A DNA stretch of 64,000 nucleotides from the NCBI RefSeq assembly GCF_018691265.1, contig NW_024881296.1, positions 4,239,278 through 4,303,277 on the forward strand, written 5' to 3'. This stretch comes from Tyto alba (lineage: Eukaryota > Chordata > Aves > Strigiformes > Tytonidae). This document shows, one piece after another, positions 40,401 through 53,275 of the stretch. A program made the position numbers and the translations under genes. The notes below the pieces were generated by a model that was not told where the DNA came from, searched no databases, and worked only from the letters and a program-made list of their open reading frames with translations. Position 1 is the stretch's first letter; every line of letters begins with the position of its first letter.

Positions 40401-42540
40401 GGCTGATGGAACAAGACCTTCATCTCACTGCCCACGGCTCCTTTGAAAATTTGGTTATTGCACTTGTGGGGAAGACGAAACCTGAAAACCAGCTGGCCAA
40501 GGCACATAAAATGTTGGATCATATATTAATGAATAAGGACAGTAAGTCTTCACAAAATTTTTCTTGGGTGTATCTCCCATTGCTTCTCTTCTTTGTATCT
40601 CCATGTCAATTTGCTTCATCATTTAACCTATTTTTTTATTCTGTGTCAATCAGTGTCCTGTCTCTTTCAGTTACTCCTTTGAAGTGTCATTGTTTTGTGA
40701 GTCTGAGGACAACCATTTGCCACAGGGTGAGATGAGAGCCATCACATATGGATGGGTTAAGAGGAACTCAATCGGTACCTGCCCTTGAGATAGTACCATT
40801 CTTTTTTCTCAGGTTAAAATATTTCAGCCGTAAAGCAGAAGCTGCCAGTTTAAGGTGTTTGTTGCGGCCAGTTTATTCAGCTGCCCATGGGTGATGATTT
40901 TATACTCAGAGAGAAGTGGTTGTTGACTACTATTTCCCTGTGCAACTTTTGTCCATCATCACTGTGATATCTGAACATGGCTACCACCCTGCATGAGCAC
41001 CGAGAAATATGAGCCTATTTTACTAAAGTATTTGCCTCTTGCTCTCTATTCCCCAGCAGGTGGAAAATTACAGATCCAGCTTGCTTGGAGAAAACATGAA
41101 ACAACTAGCAGCAGAGTTTTGCATACTAAGGGTCCATAAATTCTGCAAATGACTGGCCACATGAACTTGGCTTTACATGTCACTAAATAATGATAAAAGA
41201 TTTATGTGCGAAGACCCACCTGAAATACAAGTACATTGTTGATGTATGTGTTTTCTGATTTTGAATATGGTGGCAAATTTGTGGCCTTCTCTTCTGTGGG
41301 GAAAAAAAAAAAAAAAAAGGAAACTGCATCTGTTTACATATGTGCACTCCTAATTTGTAAGAAATCCAGATGTTAAAACACTTGCATATCCCTGCACAAA
41401 TAAATAGCAAATAAGGACAAGGTTTCTGAATTTAGGATTCCTTTTTAGTGCATGTTCTCAAAGGATTTTTCTTTTCTGAGTATAAAGAACCATTTCTTTT
41501 GAAAAAAGAAAATCAACATGCACCATAAATGACAACTTGTTATGGATGTAAATATTAATTATACATTGAAATTCTGGAACTGTTTTTACTAGAAGCTTGT
41601 TAGCTTGTTAATTATCATAATTATCATACAAGGGGACAGGGAAGAGAGAGAGGGAGACTGATTAGTGTTGGTAATTTGCCTCATCTTTTCTGTGCTGTTG
41701 CCTTTTTTTTTTTCATTTTGGGAAAATTAATTCTGTGAAATTATCACTAGAGTGCTGTGTGCTCCAGGACACGTCTGTAGGATGTGGCATTGTTCTGGCA
41801 GAATGCAGACGTAATTCATGCTTGGCACTTTTCCTGTCCCTCTCCTCCTTGCCATGTTTGAGTCTGCCACTCTTGGGCAATGCCATATCGTGCACTTTTC
41901 TTCCCTCAAAATAAAACAGAAGTAAAAATAGGGACAGACATACAGTGCTCCTGAAACCTCAGGCAAATACAGGCTGACAGAGGAATAAAGGAAAATGGTG
42001 GTGTTTTAATTACAATAGAATAGAGGGAAATTACCCCTAGGAGGCATAGGGCTGTTAGTGAGTACCACTGGGAACCACAGCCATCCTTAGTGTTTTGAAA
42101 TAGTCTCAGGGCAAGATGCCTCCTCTTGCTGACCTGAATGGACTCATATTTTCTCTGCTTGCACCTATATGGATGGGACAGCCCTGGCTACTGAAAGAGG
42201 AGGGGAAAAAAAAAAAAAAAAAAAAAAAAGGAAAAAACATAAGTCCAGTATAACTTTTGCTCATAGAAGAGTTTTAATTAACTCTGAGATAGGAAACAAA
42301 AAATTAGTTTAAATATCTGTTCCATCATGTCAAAAATTTACCTTTCGTGTTATTTAAGGTTCCATAGTGCTTCCTGGGTCACTCAGGATTTTCAGGAAAG
42401 ATCTGGAAAAAAGTGGCTGTGAGTCCACCAAATCTGCAAAGAATACAGAATCAGTCAAAATCTGAAAAGGCTGTTAGAAACTTCAGAGGCACCTAATCCG
42501 ACTAGATGAATAGATGACATGGTACCAGACAAAGTTCAGC
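25500..42540. other. Intergenic, no supportable gene
   Basis: The sequence is AT-rich, with open frames no longer than expected by chance and no recognisable protein similarity. It contains an 11-bp perfect hairpin (26595-26619), T or A runs at 32544-32565, 41302-41318 and 42206-42229, a pyrimidine tract at about 36757-36802, short tandem duplications at 32706-32729 and 41594-41627, a GATA-type cluster at 35125-35141 and a candidate regulatory stretch at 33240-33420. By synteny it should be part of the ERMARD-DLL1 interval. Confidence 0.6.
26595..26619. repeat. Perfect 11-bp inverted repeat, 3-base loop
   Basis: AAACTTATGTT and AACATAAGTTT flank TTC. It lies about 1.1 kb beyond the distal ERMARD poly(A) signal. 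It is not a factor-independent terminator in the bacterial sense; no function is known. Confidence 0.85.
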
Positions 42541-43200
42541 TCTGTTCAGACAAAGTGTTGCACACTGAAGAGGGAGAAGAAAATGGATCTGCTCATATGC
42601 CTTACAGGGTCCTCAATTACCTGTAGTGGTTTGGGAAAGGCAGCTGAGTGCCACTGTGGATGGCTCAGTGATCATTTGGATGTAGAACACAGCTCTAATT
42701 TATTGGTCAGGCAAGATGTTAGACTGCAAAAGGAACAGGATGGAGAATAATGTGCGAAATGCAGGCAATTAATGATGTAAATCGATGATGCATTCACATT
42801 TGGAATAACATATGCAGGACTGGTCGCCCAATACTCCCAAGTTTCACAAGAATCCTGCAGCAAAGCAAGACAGAGTTCAGGGAAAGGTGACAGGAATGGA
42901 AAAGGACATGTGACATTTCCCATGTGAGAAGAGACTGAAAATACTGGACAGTTTACCTTTAAAAAAAGGTGGAAAGGAGGTGATATGGTATAAGTATTGT
43001 AAAGGTAGGTTTTGATAAACAGCTAGCAAATAGAAAGCCTATTTGGCCTGTGTTACAATTCAGGAGCAAGAAAGGAGTGAGCAATTTGAAAAAGTAGCAA
43101 TTTCAGAACTGATAACAGAAAATGTTTTGCACGTGTATCATTGGCCTCGATGCTACCAGACATCAGTTACTAAGCCTATAGGAGGAAGTGGTTTGTCATG
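42541..43200 (+). mobile_element. Probable old, decayed CR1 LINE fragment
   Basis: Scattered blocks resemble the internal 3' half of older amniote CR1 copies: GCAGGACTGGTCGCCC, a GAAAAGGACATGTGACA-type block, GAAGAGACTGAAAATACTGGAC and GGAGGTGATATGGTATAA. The match is eroded and based on memory of the family, so ends are approximate. Confidence 0.42.
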
Positions 43201-46200
43201 ATAGGAGTGGGCTTGTGGATTGAGCAACTGGTGCTGGGGACCCACCACCCACATTTTGTGCCTTTGGGGCTTTTACACTGGACTAGACCTACTCTGGTCC
43301 CAGGGACCAAACATTCAGCAGCAGCAGCGCGTCAGTCTTGCCCTTTGGGTGTGTACGGTGGTTTATTTTCATCCCATAGAAATGCACCAGATAGAAATGA
43401 ACACTCCATGCTGTGAACCAAAGCATGGCACATGGGGACCATGGAGAGAAATTATTCAAAAGCACACCTCAGATCCAAACTCAGATTTTAATGTAGATGT
43501 ATCTTTTGAGCCCAAGAACATACTAAGACTGAAAGTAAAACTTGACATTTATACTGAAAAAGAATGTCAGAATTATACTAAAGAAACTCGGAAACTGATA
43601 GATATTTTATTTTACTTTATTATATTTTTATGCTTTTTTTTTTCTTCTTCTTTTCATTGAATGACTGTTAGGATGTAACATTTTGGGTTAAGGACCAAGG
43701 AAGATGCTTATAATATGGATCCCTGATGTCTCTTCATAGCCAGTCAATTATGGCATGAAATTAAATATTCAAATGTGTTTAATACAAATTATTTGATAAA
43801 CATGAATTTATTCAGATAAATTTATAGGGTGTTTCTTGTGTTGTTTGTTTCTTTATGGCGCTTGTCCACAGTGCAGATTCTGGAGTAGCCTTTGAAATGA
43901 AAGTGTTCATGTGTTACAACAAATCCAACAAATTAATTTTGAAAACTTCTTTTGTTGTTTTCAGGTTGTCAGAGTTATTCACAACTTTCACAGAACAACC
44001 AGAACTGGGCTGAGGAGACCTTACAGAACAAGCTGCAGGGTGAGGAGCAGGACAGTGGAGTGGGCTGTAGGAACACATGGGGTTTGAGATGATTGCCGCC
44101 ACCTGATCTAGCCCGTCAACATAAACATTAGGATTGCTCTGGCAGACATCTCTAGAGTGGGAGCACAAGGGGCACCTCCGTACCTGCACAGTAGGTGGCT
44201 CTAACACATTTGAAGATGGGTTTGTGTTTTGAGGAGAACTGGTTTCAATTAACCTCACAAGGTCGTTCAGTGACAGCTCTCTCAACCTTAGACTTATTTA
44301 ACTGGAGGCAGGCATTGTTATTATTAGTGTAAATGGTATCTATTTGTTCCTTATTTAGGTTTTGCCTAAATAATACTCTGAAACTATTTACCAACTATCA
44401 GCTACCAACCAGTAAAGGGGACCAGGAGAGACAAGAGTATCTCAGCTCTGATAGCCAAGCCAGCACAATAATTCAAGCAACAAGAAGTCTTCTTGAGGGG
44501 TTTAGACCTGGATTAGGACACTGTCAGGAAACAGAAATTTGAGGGCATGGAACCTCCTGTGCTGGGCTCAGCTGGGCAGTGCTGTGGGGACAAGGGACAG
44601 AGGTGGGACATGGCTGTGCCCAAGCTGCTGGAATTGTAGCCTGCCAGCATTTGTGTGGCTGCAGGAGGGGGGACACATTTTCCTTCATGCTTCTCCCCCG
44701 ACACAGGCACTGAACGTGGCCTTAGGGGTGTGTGACCTCTAGTACCAGTATCAATAACAGAAAGAAACCCAGCCCAGCTAGCTGTAAGGTCAGGGAGGGC
44801 AAGTGAAGACCACTGGACTGTTTGGCCTCTGACAGGTCTCAGTGGTTCCCCCCACAGCCCCTTCCTGCAGCCAGCACATCCCGACAAAAGGTCTCAGGAA
44901 ATTGCCCTGTGGAGACCGCAGTGTGACATCTGGAAGATGCACCTATCTCTGGAGGACAGTAGTTCTGCTATAATTATTCATGTCTGCTAATTAACCAGGA
45001 TGTAATTAGATATAATCACCCTGACAACAGTGTGCACCTTTTTTCAACAGACAAGGAGGAGGCCTTGTTGTCCACCTGTGTCTGATCAAAAGGGATAATA
45101 GAGGAGCAAGCCATTAGTGTGCACATGGTAAGAGAGCTGGGCCAGTGCTCCCATTGAAGTCCTGATAAGTGATACAGCCAAGCATTGGAGAAAATAATTA
45201 ATTCATGATATTTTTTAAACTGTCTTTGCCACTATGATCTCAGTTGTCAGTAGACAACCTGTTTGAATAATGTTGCATTAAAAAAAGAAAAAAAAAAAAA
45301 AAAAAAAAAAAAGAAAAAAGGCCAGGGAAGCTAAAAAAAGAAGAGAAACATTTTCTACATTATCAGCAGGGTTCAGTGAAATTATTGCATCCTTTTGTTA
45401 CAGCCAACAACAAGGGAACAGCTGAAATGTTTTGTATCCATCTGTGCATGGCACCTTCCCAAAACCTGCTTAACACAAATGCGACAAGGGCCCTGTCCTC
45501 TGCTTATCCAGAAAGACCAAGGTATGCATGGAAATCCCCCATCCACAGAAGGAAAGCTTCAAAATGTGACCTGGGAGTGACTGGAGCCTGTCCCAAGCCT
45601 CTCTCCGAGGGGCAGCTGGGATCCCTTTGCTTTAGCCCCAGTGGGGCTGCATGCAGAAAATCACAGCACCAAGGCCATGGAACCATGTCAGGGATGCCTC
45701 AACACCCCGGGCAGCTTTAGCCGAATTGCTGAGAGCAGCCACCTTCCCGTGTGCCGCTGACGGCAGCCCCCTGCCCTCGCCCGTTGCTACAGCCATGCCA
45801 CCTCCCCCAGGGCAGAAACACTCAGCTTTCCCCCTTCCCGATGAGTGGTGTCCATCTGGCCCCACTGGAGGGCAAAATGGGACAACTGCGGTCATGTGCA
45901 AGGGGGTGCCCTGTCACCAAAAAGATGTTTTACAGGGTTCCTCTTCTAAGAGACTGCTGCCAGACTGCTCGCTGAGGCTCAGGCCAGCTGTCTGTAGGGA
46001 CCTGAGGAGAAAGCATTTCCCAAAGGGAGACATGAATGTGCCTTTTCTGTACTGGGCCACATGCAAAAAATCGTATCAGAATGGAACCTTTCTTTTGCAG
46101 GAGGAGGTGGACCAGACCCAACCTCCAAATGTCTCTGAAGCAAGATGAAGCTCACTCTTGGTTCTCAGATCTAAAGGCTGAAGTGGTTTCTGCTCTTACA

Positions 46201-47389
46201 TGGGATAAAAACAACATTTCTGGCCTTCTGCTTTAGATCTTAGTTTTTCCTCCTGAGCACTGTGCATAGCACGAGTAGTTCCCTCAGCAGCTTTGAATGA
46301 TCATTCAGGATGCCACATGGTCACTAGGTTGTACCTGAACTGTAGAGCAAAGCTTTCTAAAGAACAAGGTCTCCTAAAGCAGAAACTTTTTCATATGTTT
46401 TACATTAGAAATAATTATAACCTAATACACTGCAGTAGAAAACACAGTTAAATGGCTTTGTGATAGATTCTGTGCTACGTGCTCATAGACGGCCAAAAAA
46501 AGCCATGCTGGGGTCAGAGTCAAAACACTGATGTAGTCAACGTCTGGAGCCAAAGAAGGCTAGCCAGAAGTTAGTCTCTGTCTAAATCATCCAGCCACTG
46601 CATACTAATTTTTTTTCTGCTCCCAGGGTTGAACACACGGGTCTTAGTCAGGCTCAGGAGTGATACCTGCACCTGCCCATTCTTGATTCACCCTGTACAG
46701 GACAAGTTCTGGATAACCACCAGCTTCTACCATCTGCGCAGGGTGGCACCAAGAAAACCTGGCTACAGTGAGACATCTGCCTTTTAACCAACTAGCTCAA
46801 GATACTTGGTCTTCCCCCATTCCTTCTCTGACACGAATTTGTATATTTTTTTCTCATTTATTTTATTTTTTTTTTTTATTTTTTGTTTTCTCTAGATACT
46901 ACTGTTTTTACCTCCAGGGCAGATGTGGGCAAATCACCAAAGACAGATGTGTATCCTTGTTGTGAAATCTTGAAAACATTTGAGGAGACTATAAGCTAGG
47001 TGTTGTTACTTATAACCAAAGATTCCTTACTCCTGTGGTTTCCCAGAATCACCTGCCTCTTTCCACGTCTTTGCTGTTTGACTGTGGGACCCTGACATGT
47101 ACCATTATGAAAACGCTGCAGGCAAAGTACCCGTTGGAGAGATCATCCCATTAAGTAGAAATGTCTCTACTGGCACAAAGTCTAAAATTTTGCTTTTTCT
47201 AGCTATTTCCCAGCATTTACTGTGTTCTGGCAATCAGTGCTGCGTTCATAGAAAGCAGGTACCCGAGCAGTGTGGATGCAGCTGAAGGCCAGGTGCTTTA
47301 AAATACCATAAACGAGTCTTCTGGAGGTTTTTCCGAGGTCTATTTATGTCAATACTTAGGAGTTTGGTTTAAGTCCTTCTACCACCGCT
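43201..47389. other. Intergenic, no supportable gene
   Basis: Mixed composition, with GC-richer stretches near 44.5-44.9 and 45.5-46.0 kb that open chance frames. A poly(A) run is at 45288-45312. A TAATTA/SOX/E-box cluster at 44988-45090 is the only notable feature. Confidence 0.55.
44988..45090. promoter_or_regulatory. Candidate enhancer motif cluster
   Basis: Within about 100 bp are two TAATTA homeodomain cores (44988 and 45003), an inverted SOX-like pair ACAAGG-AGGAGG-CCTTGT (45051-45068), an E-box CACCTG (45073-45078) and a TCF-like ATCAAAAG. This density is suggestive only. Confidence 0.3.
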
Positions 47390-48150
47390 GGGGAGGCAGC
47401 CTTGCTCGGGGGGAGCGAGGCGGCTGAGCTGGAGCGGAAAGCTGGGCTGTGCCCACCGGGCACGCTGCAGCAGCCGCCCTGCCCTGCCGGGGCACCCCCC
47501 AGCTCCCTGCTCCCCCCCCCCGCCCGCCCGCTGCCGCCACTGCCTTTCCCAGCCCCTCGGGGACAGGCATTGACTCCCTCCATGCCAGACGAGCGCTGCC
47601 ACGGCTCCAAACGTGACAGCAGCGAGGGGGCCTGTAGGAGCTGTTTTAAGGCAAACATCAGTTTCTTTCCATCCAGGAGCACCGAGTGGAGCAGCCAAGC
47701 AGTGCTTGGCAGATCTCGTGCTCACCAGAGAGTCGCCAGCTATGGCGCTTCACCCAGGATCAGGTGCCCGGAACATTTTACATTTGTAAGGCAGCCTTGC
47801 CCCCTCCAAAACCGTAGCCCAGCCATTGCTGCTTTGTCACGCTTTGCTCAGAGCACTGGAGGGGAAACTCGCTTCCGCTGCTACCTCAGACATCACGCAG
47901 CTGCCTGATGAAGCACGGCAGAAAGCGAGGCTAACGGGAACCAGCCCAATTAGCGCAGCACCCTGGGCAGGGCGTTTCAGCAGTGCCCTCCGCCCCGCCC
48001 GCCAGGCCGGGTCCAGATGTGCGAGCAGTGAGTGACGGGCAGAGGAGCTGGGACCTGACTGCATTCAAAATCCTTCCCTGAGATTTTCCTGCTTCCTTTT
48101 TCCCTTTCTCCCCTTTCACCGCGTGAAACGCGCGGTGGGCTGTATGTGCA
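47390..48150. promoter_or_regulatory. Isolated CpG-rich block (orphan CpG island)
   Basis: The first 260 bases hold roughly twenty CpG dinucleotides, and CpG density stays raised to about 48130, unlike the CpG-poor flanks. No recognisable exon is present; a 168-codon frame across it is Pro/Ala/Leu-rich, as GC bias predicts. It could be an orphan island at a developmental enhancer or the promoter of a non-coding RNA. Confidence 0.5.
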
Positions 48151-48344
48151 AACACTGACAGATGGTGACACTCGGCTCCAGCTCAGGCAGATTAGAAAGG
48201 GAACTCAGTGTTCAAGGGACCAATTACCACTCTGTCCCCTCGGGGAAGAGCATATCAGATGTTTACTGGGGGTTAATAATAAATGAATTGAAAAAAAAAT
48301 TGCTCTTCGAACACCATATTCTGTGTATTCATGTCAGCAGGTTG

Positions 48345-48358
48345 TAATTAGCTAATTA
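48345..48358. promoter_or_regulatory. Perfect palindrome TAATTAGCTAATTA
   Basis: Two homeodomain cores are arranged as an exact 14-bp palindrome, suited to dimer binding. It lies about 200 bp from the CpG-rich block in AT-rich, repeat-free sequence that also has a CAATTACC core at 48220-48227. Confidence 0.5.
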
Positions 48359-48399
48359 AATGCTTGGACTGACAGAACGGCCCCAGTGGGGGTTGCAAC

Positions 48400-51300
48400 A
48401 TTGCGGACCGCTGCTGAAATATGAGCAGGAAACATCTTGGAATATGTAGGCAGGAGAGCAGTTAACACCTCTCATTTAATGGGACACTTCTTCCTGCAAA
48501 GGTTACTGGGAGAGCTGGGAGGAGGTCTTGGACAAGTCCTGCGTCTGCAGAGCTTGCTGCCAAAAAAGCTGGGGACAGCGTGCAAGCGAGGGGGGCACGC
48601 AAGATGAGGAAAGGAGCGGTCACAGTCTCTCAGCAGCAAGCAGCCATGGAGAAAAAAGGGTGAAGCTTTTGAATCTGATATAAAATTCAAAATGAATATC
48701 GACTAGTTGGTAACTCCCAGCTCCTCCTTAAAAGGGTAGAGAGCTCCGTGGTGGTGAGAGAGCTACCAGGAGGTGCAATCTACTCTAAATATGGGTGTCC
48801 AACCATGTATGATTAGTTTGAGTCATCAAAACCAAAGCTACACTTAAGGAACATGAAAGGCCCACCTTTAACCTCCCAAAGCAGAGGAAATGAGAAGGCG
48901 CATTCAACCTCTTGGCTGCCATTCGGGTATTAGCTCACGCCATACGCCCCTGCCCTCGCTGCTGGCCTTCAGAGATGAGAGTGTTTTGTACCACTGGTAT
49001 GTCACCACTGCTTGTTTGCTTTCCTGGCTCCTAGTAGCAGCAGGGTTGGGTTCATGAACAGCAAGGCACCTGGCACACTATACAAATAGGGGAGCAAAAT
49101 CCGTGCCAAATTACAGCACGAATAATGCATCTGTCTGGAATGTATCAAAGGAGGCGTTTGCAGCACTGGCAGTGAAAATGATAGTGTGTCAGGATTTTTC
49201 AAGCCTTAGCTTTCTTTGGTCCCACTTTCTAGACACGCTGCTTTGGAGGTAAAAAACCATTTACAAGGAAGCAGCCTGGGAGGTGTGCAAGCTGTCCCAG
49301 TAGGAATATGAGATCACCCTCAGCAGCCACCTTTTGATTGTGCAAAATGACCCGTAGCATTGTGTGCTTGGACCTGCAGCCTGCCAGCGTGTTGCAGATG
49401 CACAGGGCAATGCTCATTCCCGCCCTGTGGTCCTGGGTGGGGTAGAGTGACTTGACGCAATGGGAGTTTGCCCTTGTCCCTTTTCCCTCCCCAGCCCTGT
49501 CCTGCTCCCAGCACAGCTTGGCTGGATGAGAGCTACCCGGTCTCTTGAAGTTTCGAACAATGATTTCTCAGAGATGAAAGGCTGTGTATATGAAAGGGGT
49601 GAGAAACATGTAAAAGATGCCTCCAAAATGTAAACCATGAGATATCTCCAGAACATGAGAAATCAAAGGGAGACAAGCCACTTTGCACCTTTCATTCATT
49701 ACTCCATCAGAAGTTCAGGATACACAAGGCAGTTCATTTGAAAAGTGTTCTGAGATGTGCATTAGACCATGTACCAAGCAGATGAAGAGCCAGCAGATTA
49801 GTTCTGCATGCTCGGTGATGCTGGTGTGCATAGGACTCAGGGAAGACCACACTCTGCCAAACCCTGTGTGTACGAGGGGTTGCCTGCTGTAGATAGGAGG
49901 TGTCATCTGACTCCCCAAATCAGGAATGCTCTGATGAACTCAGGAGGTCTAACCAAACTTCTCTTTGCTGCAGCTGTGATGTTTTCCTCATGCCCCTGCT
50001 AGTGCTCTGTGCTCCGTGCTGTAAACATGCCCACCCAAAGAGCCTGAGAGACGATGGCTGTGATGCATTGCTGCCAGACTGGGATGTATGTTTGCCCTAT
50101 GATTGCTTGCTGATCTTCCCTTTCCCCTCTCCCCAAATGCTTATTACAATTGCAGCGCAAAATCACCACTGTCACATGTGTGCTGATCTGAACCATCCCT
50201 CTCCCATGCCCTCCCGCCCTGCCAGGGGTGTCTGTCCAGCCTCAGGGGTCACTTTGCCAGGGCAGCTGCAAGGATAACAAGTTTTCTTTTTCTCTTGCCC
50301 CTGCATGTGAGGGAATAAGGCAGGTTACTTTGCCCATGATTCATTTTTTAAAGCCTTTCCCTTTGATGAGCTTGCTTTACAAAACTGCTGTTGTTCAGGC
50401 TCCTTTAAGGGCTTTCTAGCACTGACTTGTTGGGCAGATTATGGAAATGTCCTTTTTTGTAGTATTTTGGCCAGTTGTAGCAAATCCAGATCTCATTTCT
50501 AGGCCAGTAAGCTCGTGGGTGGCAGAATGGGTGTAATTTAATCAGACGGTGGCAAAATCTTGGTAAATTGAAGACTGCATACAGGGTGGCTCTTCCACAC
50601 CAAGCAGAGCCTCATCCACAGACAGTCTTCGCAGCACATGGGTGCTCGGGGCAGTGGGGTCTGATCAAGGTGCTCCTTCATGGAGGTGCCCGTAGGAAGC
50701 CTGTGCTGATGGGTCCAGATGTGGGTTTGTGATGGTCCTCCCAGGCTCCCTTTGACATTACCCAAAACCTGGGAAAAAGCATCTGTCCAGAGCCACCCCT
50801 GAGCCTGCCCTGCCCAGGGTGTGCTCAGCACCCCTCCAGCTGCGTGGGCCTGGCAGGATGGTCTGGTCTCCAGTAAAGCTAAAGGACCAAAAATGGGTGA
50901 CGTCAGGGCAGTTGGTCACCCACCTGCTGATTCCTAACGAACGGCTCTCGAGAGTGCCTCTACCAGAATAACGGGCTTGGCTTGTGGGTTTTCGTTCTCT
51001 GCGTAGTCACAGGCAGGACTACCCTTTGCACTTTCCACTGTAGGAGTTCGGGTTGAACTTTTACAACCCTCCAGGAGCTACAGCATAAGGACAAGCAGCG
51101 AGCAGGGAGCAGAGGGCCTCAGCTGGCTGGCTCCCATGCAGAGGGAGCCGCTGTGCTGCTGCCCACCCCCTGCCCATCACCCACTGCCGCGCTCAGCCCT
51201 GCTGAGATACCCTGCCACAACGTCTTTTGTTTTTTGACTTCCTCAGGCCTGGGTTTGTTTTTCTGAGCAACAAGTAGCACTGTTCTTCCAGTTTTATGGG

Positions 51301-53205
51301 CTCAGGACCTTAATTTGCGCTTTGCAAAGCGTTTCTGGACTCTCAGACACCATCCTGCAAACACTTATGCTATGCCTGCTTCTATATCCATTACAACAGG
51401 CAACTGATGTTTCAAGTTCAGCGTGCTGCTAAGAGCTTTCCCAGATCTGGGCCATATAGTTTGACTCTTTGGAGAAATGATTTATAGGTACAAACATATG
51501 TTGGCATGGTTGGGATTACAGACACTAAGATATTTTCTGTGCAAATGTGAAGCAGAGAATGTGCTGTTTATCACACCCGCTGAGCCCAGCTCATGTCGCC
51601 TGTGAGGATGGAAGGAAAGCACGCAGCACCCTCCGTGGGCGAAGAAGGCCTGGCGAAACTGCTGGCTCCTTGTTACTGAGCTGTGACTAGCTAGTGCAAT
51701 CCTGCTCAACCGTATTACAGAACTGAGTTATCCAACAACATCAGCTATGCTTGTAATTGCCATAACGGATAACCACATATATTTATTATTTACCATCACA
51801 TGCTTTATTGACATTCATTACAAGCTGTTAATGAGGTGTCTGTTTTAATGGCAGCCGTGGAGCTAATAAGCAGGAGGTAGAAGGATCCTGCCCTTTGCTA
51901 ATGGATTTTATTTCCTTGCTTGCTTTTGGGCAACCACATATCCCATCCACAAATGACAAGCAGCAGGATTGTGGGGTCGGCCTCGGGCACGTCTGCTGTC
52001 ACCTCATTTTGGCAGGGTATGGGGAAGCAGGAGGCTGTGTGGGGGCCAGCAGCTGAGGAGGCGTTAAAAGGGCAAAAGGTGCCATCAGTGGACGTGGACA
52101 AGAGCGACCTGCCCCGCATGGAGTGATGCTCACCCAGCAGCCCTCCAGCCTGCGTGGGGGCACCTTGCCCCCCCAGGAACACATGCAGCACGCTGCCCAC
52201 CATCGGCAGCCATGGGATTGCACAGGGTATGGCAGGCTGCTGGCAGCATGGATGCCCCGCACAGACAGCACTCAGCTGCTTTGCATTTTGCAGTGTTTTA
52301 AGAGAAACACGTGTCTCTCCCATCACCACCGCCCCACACAGGCACAACCATGCGGGGTGTGGGTCCCAGCTGCCTGATGAGGGGGAGATGCTGGGAAGCC
52401 CCTCTCCCTGTGGTTAACCCAGCTGGGCTGCCCATGCACCTTCAAGGCCCCGCTCACTGGCAGGACACTTTTTCAGTACAAACTGTAGGCTTGAAGCAAA
52501 CAAAGAGAAACTCCCAGTAAAATTTTGGATGAACCCTGCTGTGCAGGTTGCAGTGGCAGAGTTTGTGCAGTGGGTGCAGTCTCGCACTCCTCTGTACCCC
52601 CCTGTGCCAGAGGTGCAGCTCCTCTCCCTGCCCACACACCCCATCCGGAGGGCAGGGGACACAGGGTGTTCCACTGGCCCCCCAGCTCCTATCCCTCATT
52701 CCCCAAGGGGGGAAGGGGGGCATCCCATTGATTCCCTCTTCTCTGCCCTCCTGCCCAGGCTTGTCTGTCAAGTGGCACTGGCGGGGGACAGTGTGCAGGA
52801 TGGGGCCATGCATGGTGCAGGCTCAGGCTGGCTGGCAGCAGCTCTTCTGGGCTCACCCCATCCCTCTCTCGGGGAGACGGGGACAGATGCAAGGCAGGCA
52901 CCGAGAGCAGAGAGTCCCATTATTTTGGCCTTGGGCACTTTAGGAGCGGTGACTGTCTTGAGAGTCACCCGGCGTTTGGCCAGATCCCCAGTGGCTTTGC
53001 ACATTCCTTTTCTTTCCCTGAATGAATGGTCTAATCTGGCTGGAGGGCATTGCAAGGCCCAATAGCCAGTTTGCTGCACCTGCTCATCAGGGATTGAAAC
53101 ACCTGCCAGTGGTCGGGGTTTAGCATTTAAGTGCTGCTATTTGAAGACAAATCTTGTCTTTTGTCTCTGCCTGAGCCTCCTCCCACCTCCCCCCTCCCCT
53201 TAAAA
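48400..53205. other. Intergenic, no supportable gene
   Basis: GC content is moderate and rises near 52.0-53.0 kb, where several chance frames open on both strands. An AT-rich, repeat-free stretch at about 51750-51890 looks like a possible conserved element. I see no transposon or RNA gene. Confidence 0.55.
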
Positions 53206-53210
53206 GAAAA

Positions 53211-53220
53211 CACACACACA

Positions 53221-53264
<44 letters not shown>

Positions 53265-53275
53265 AGAGAGAAAAA
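53211..53275 (+). repeat. Compound microsatellite (CA)n(A)n(GA)n
   Basis: Twelve CA units lead into about 27 A residues, five GA units and a short A run. Confidence 0.95.

Noticed and set aside
43220..43660. 146-codon plus-strand frame
   Set aside because: No recognisable similarity and no splice context; length is within chance for a window of this size.
45651..46148. 165-codon frame in a GC-rich patch
   Set aside because: Composition is what GC bias produces, other frames are equally open, and nothing is recognisable.
47402..47908. 168-codon frame over the CpG-rich block
   Set aside because: Pro/Ala/Leu-rich with minus-strand frames equally open; better explained by base composition.
51898..53079. 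Several frames of 100-178 codons on both strands
   Set aside because: They overlap each other on both strands in GC-rich DNA without any domain or homologue.
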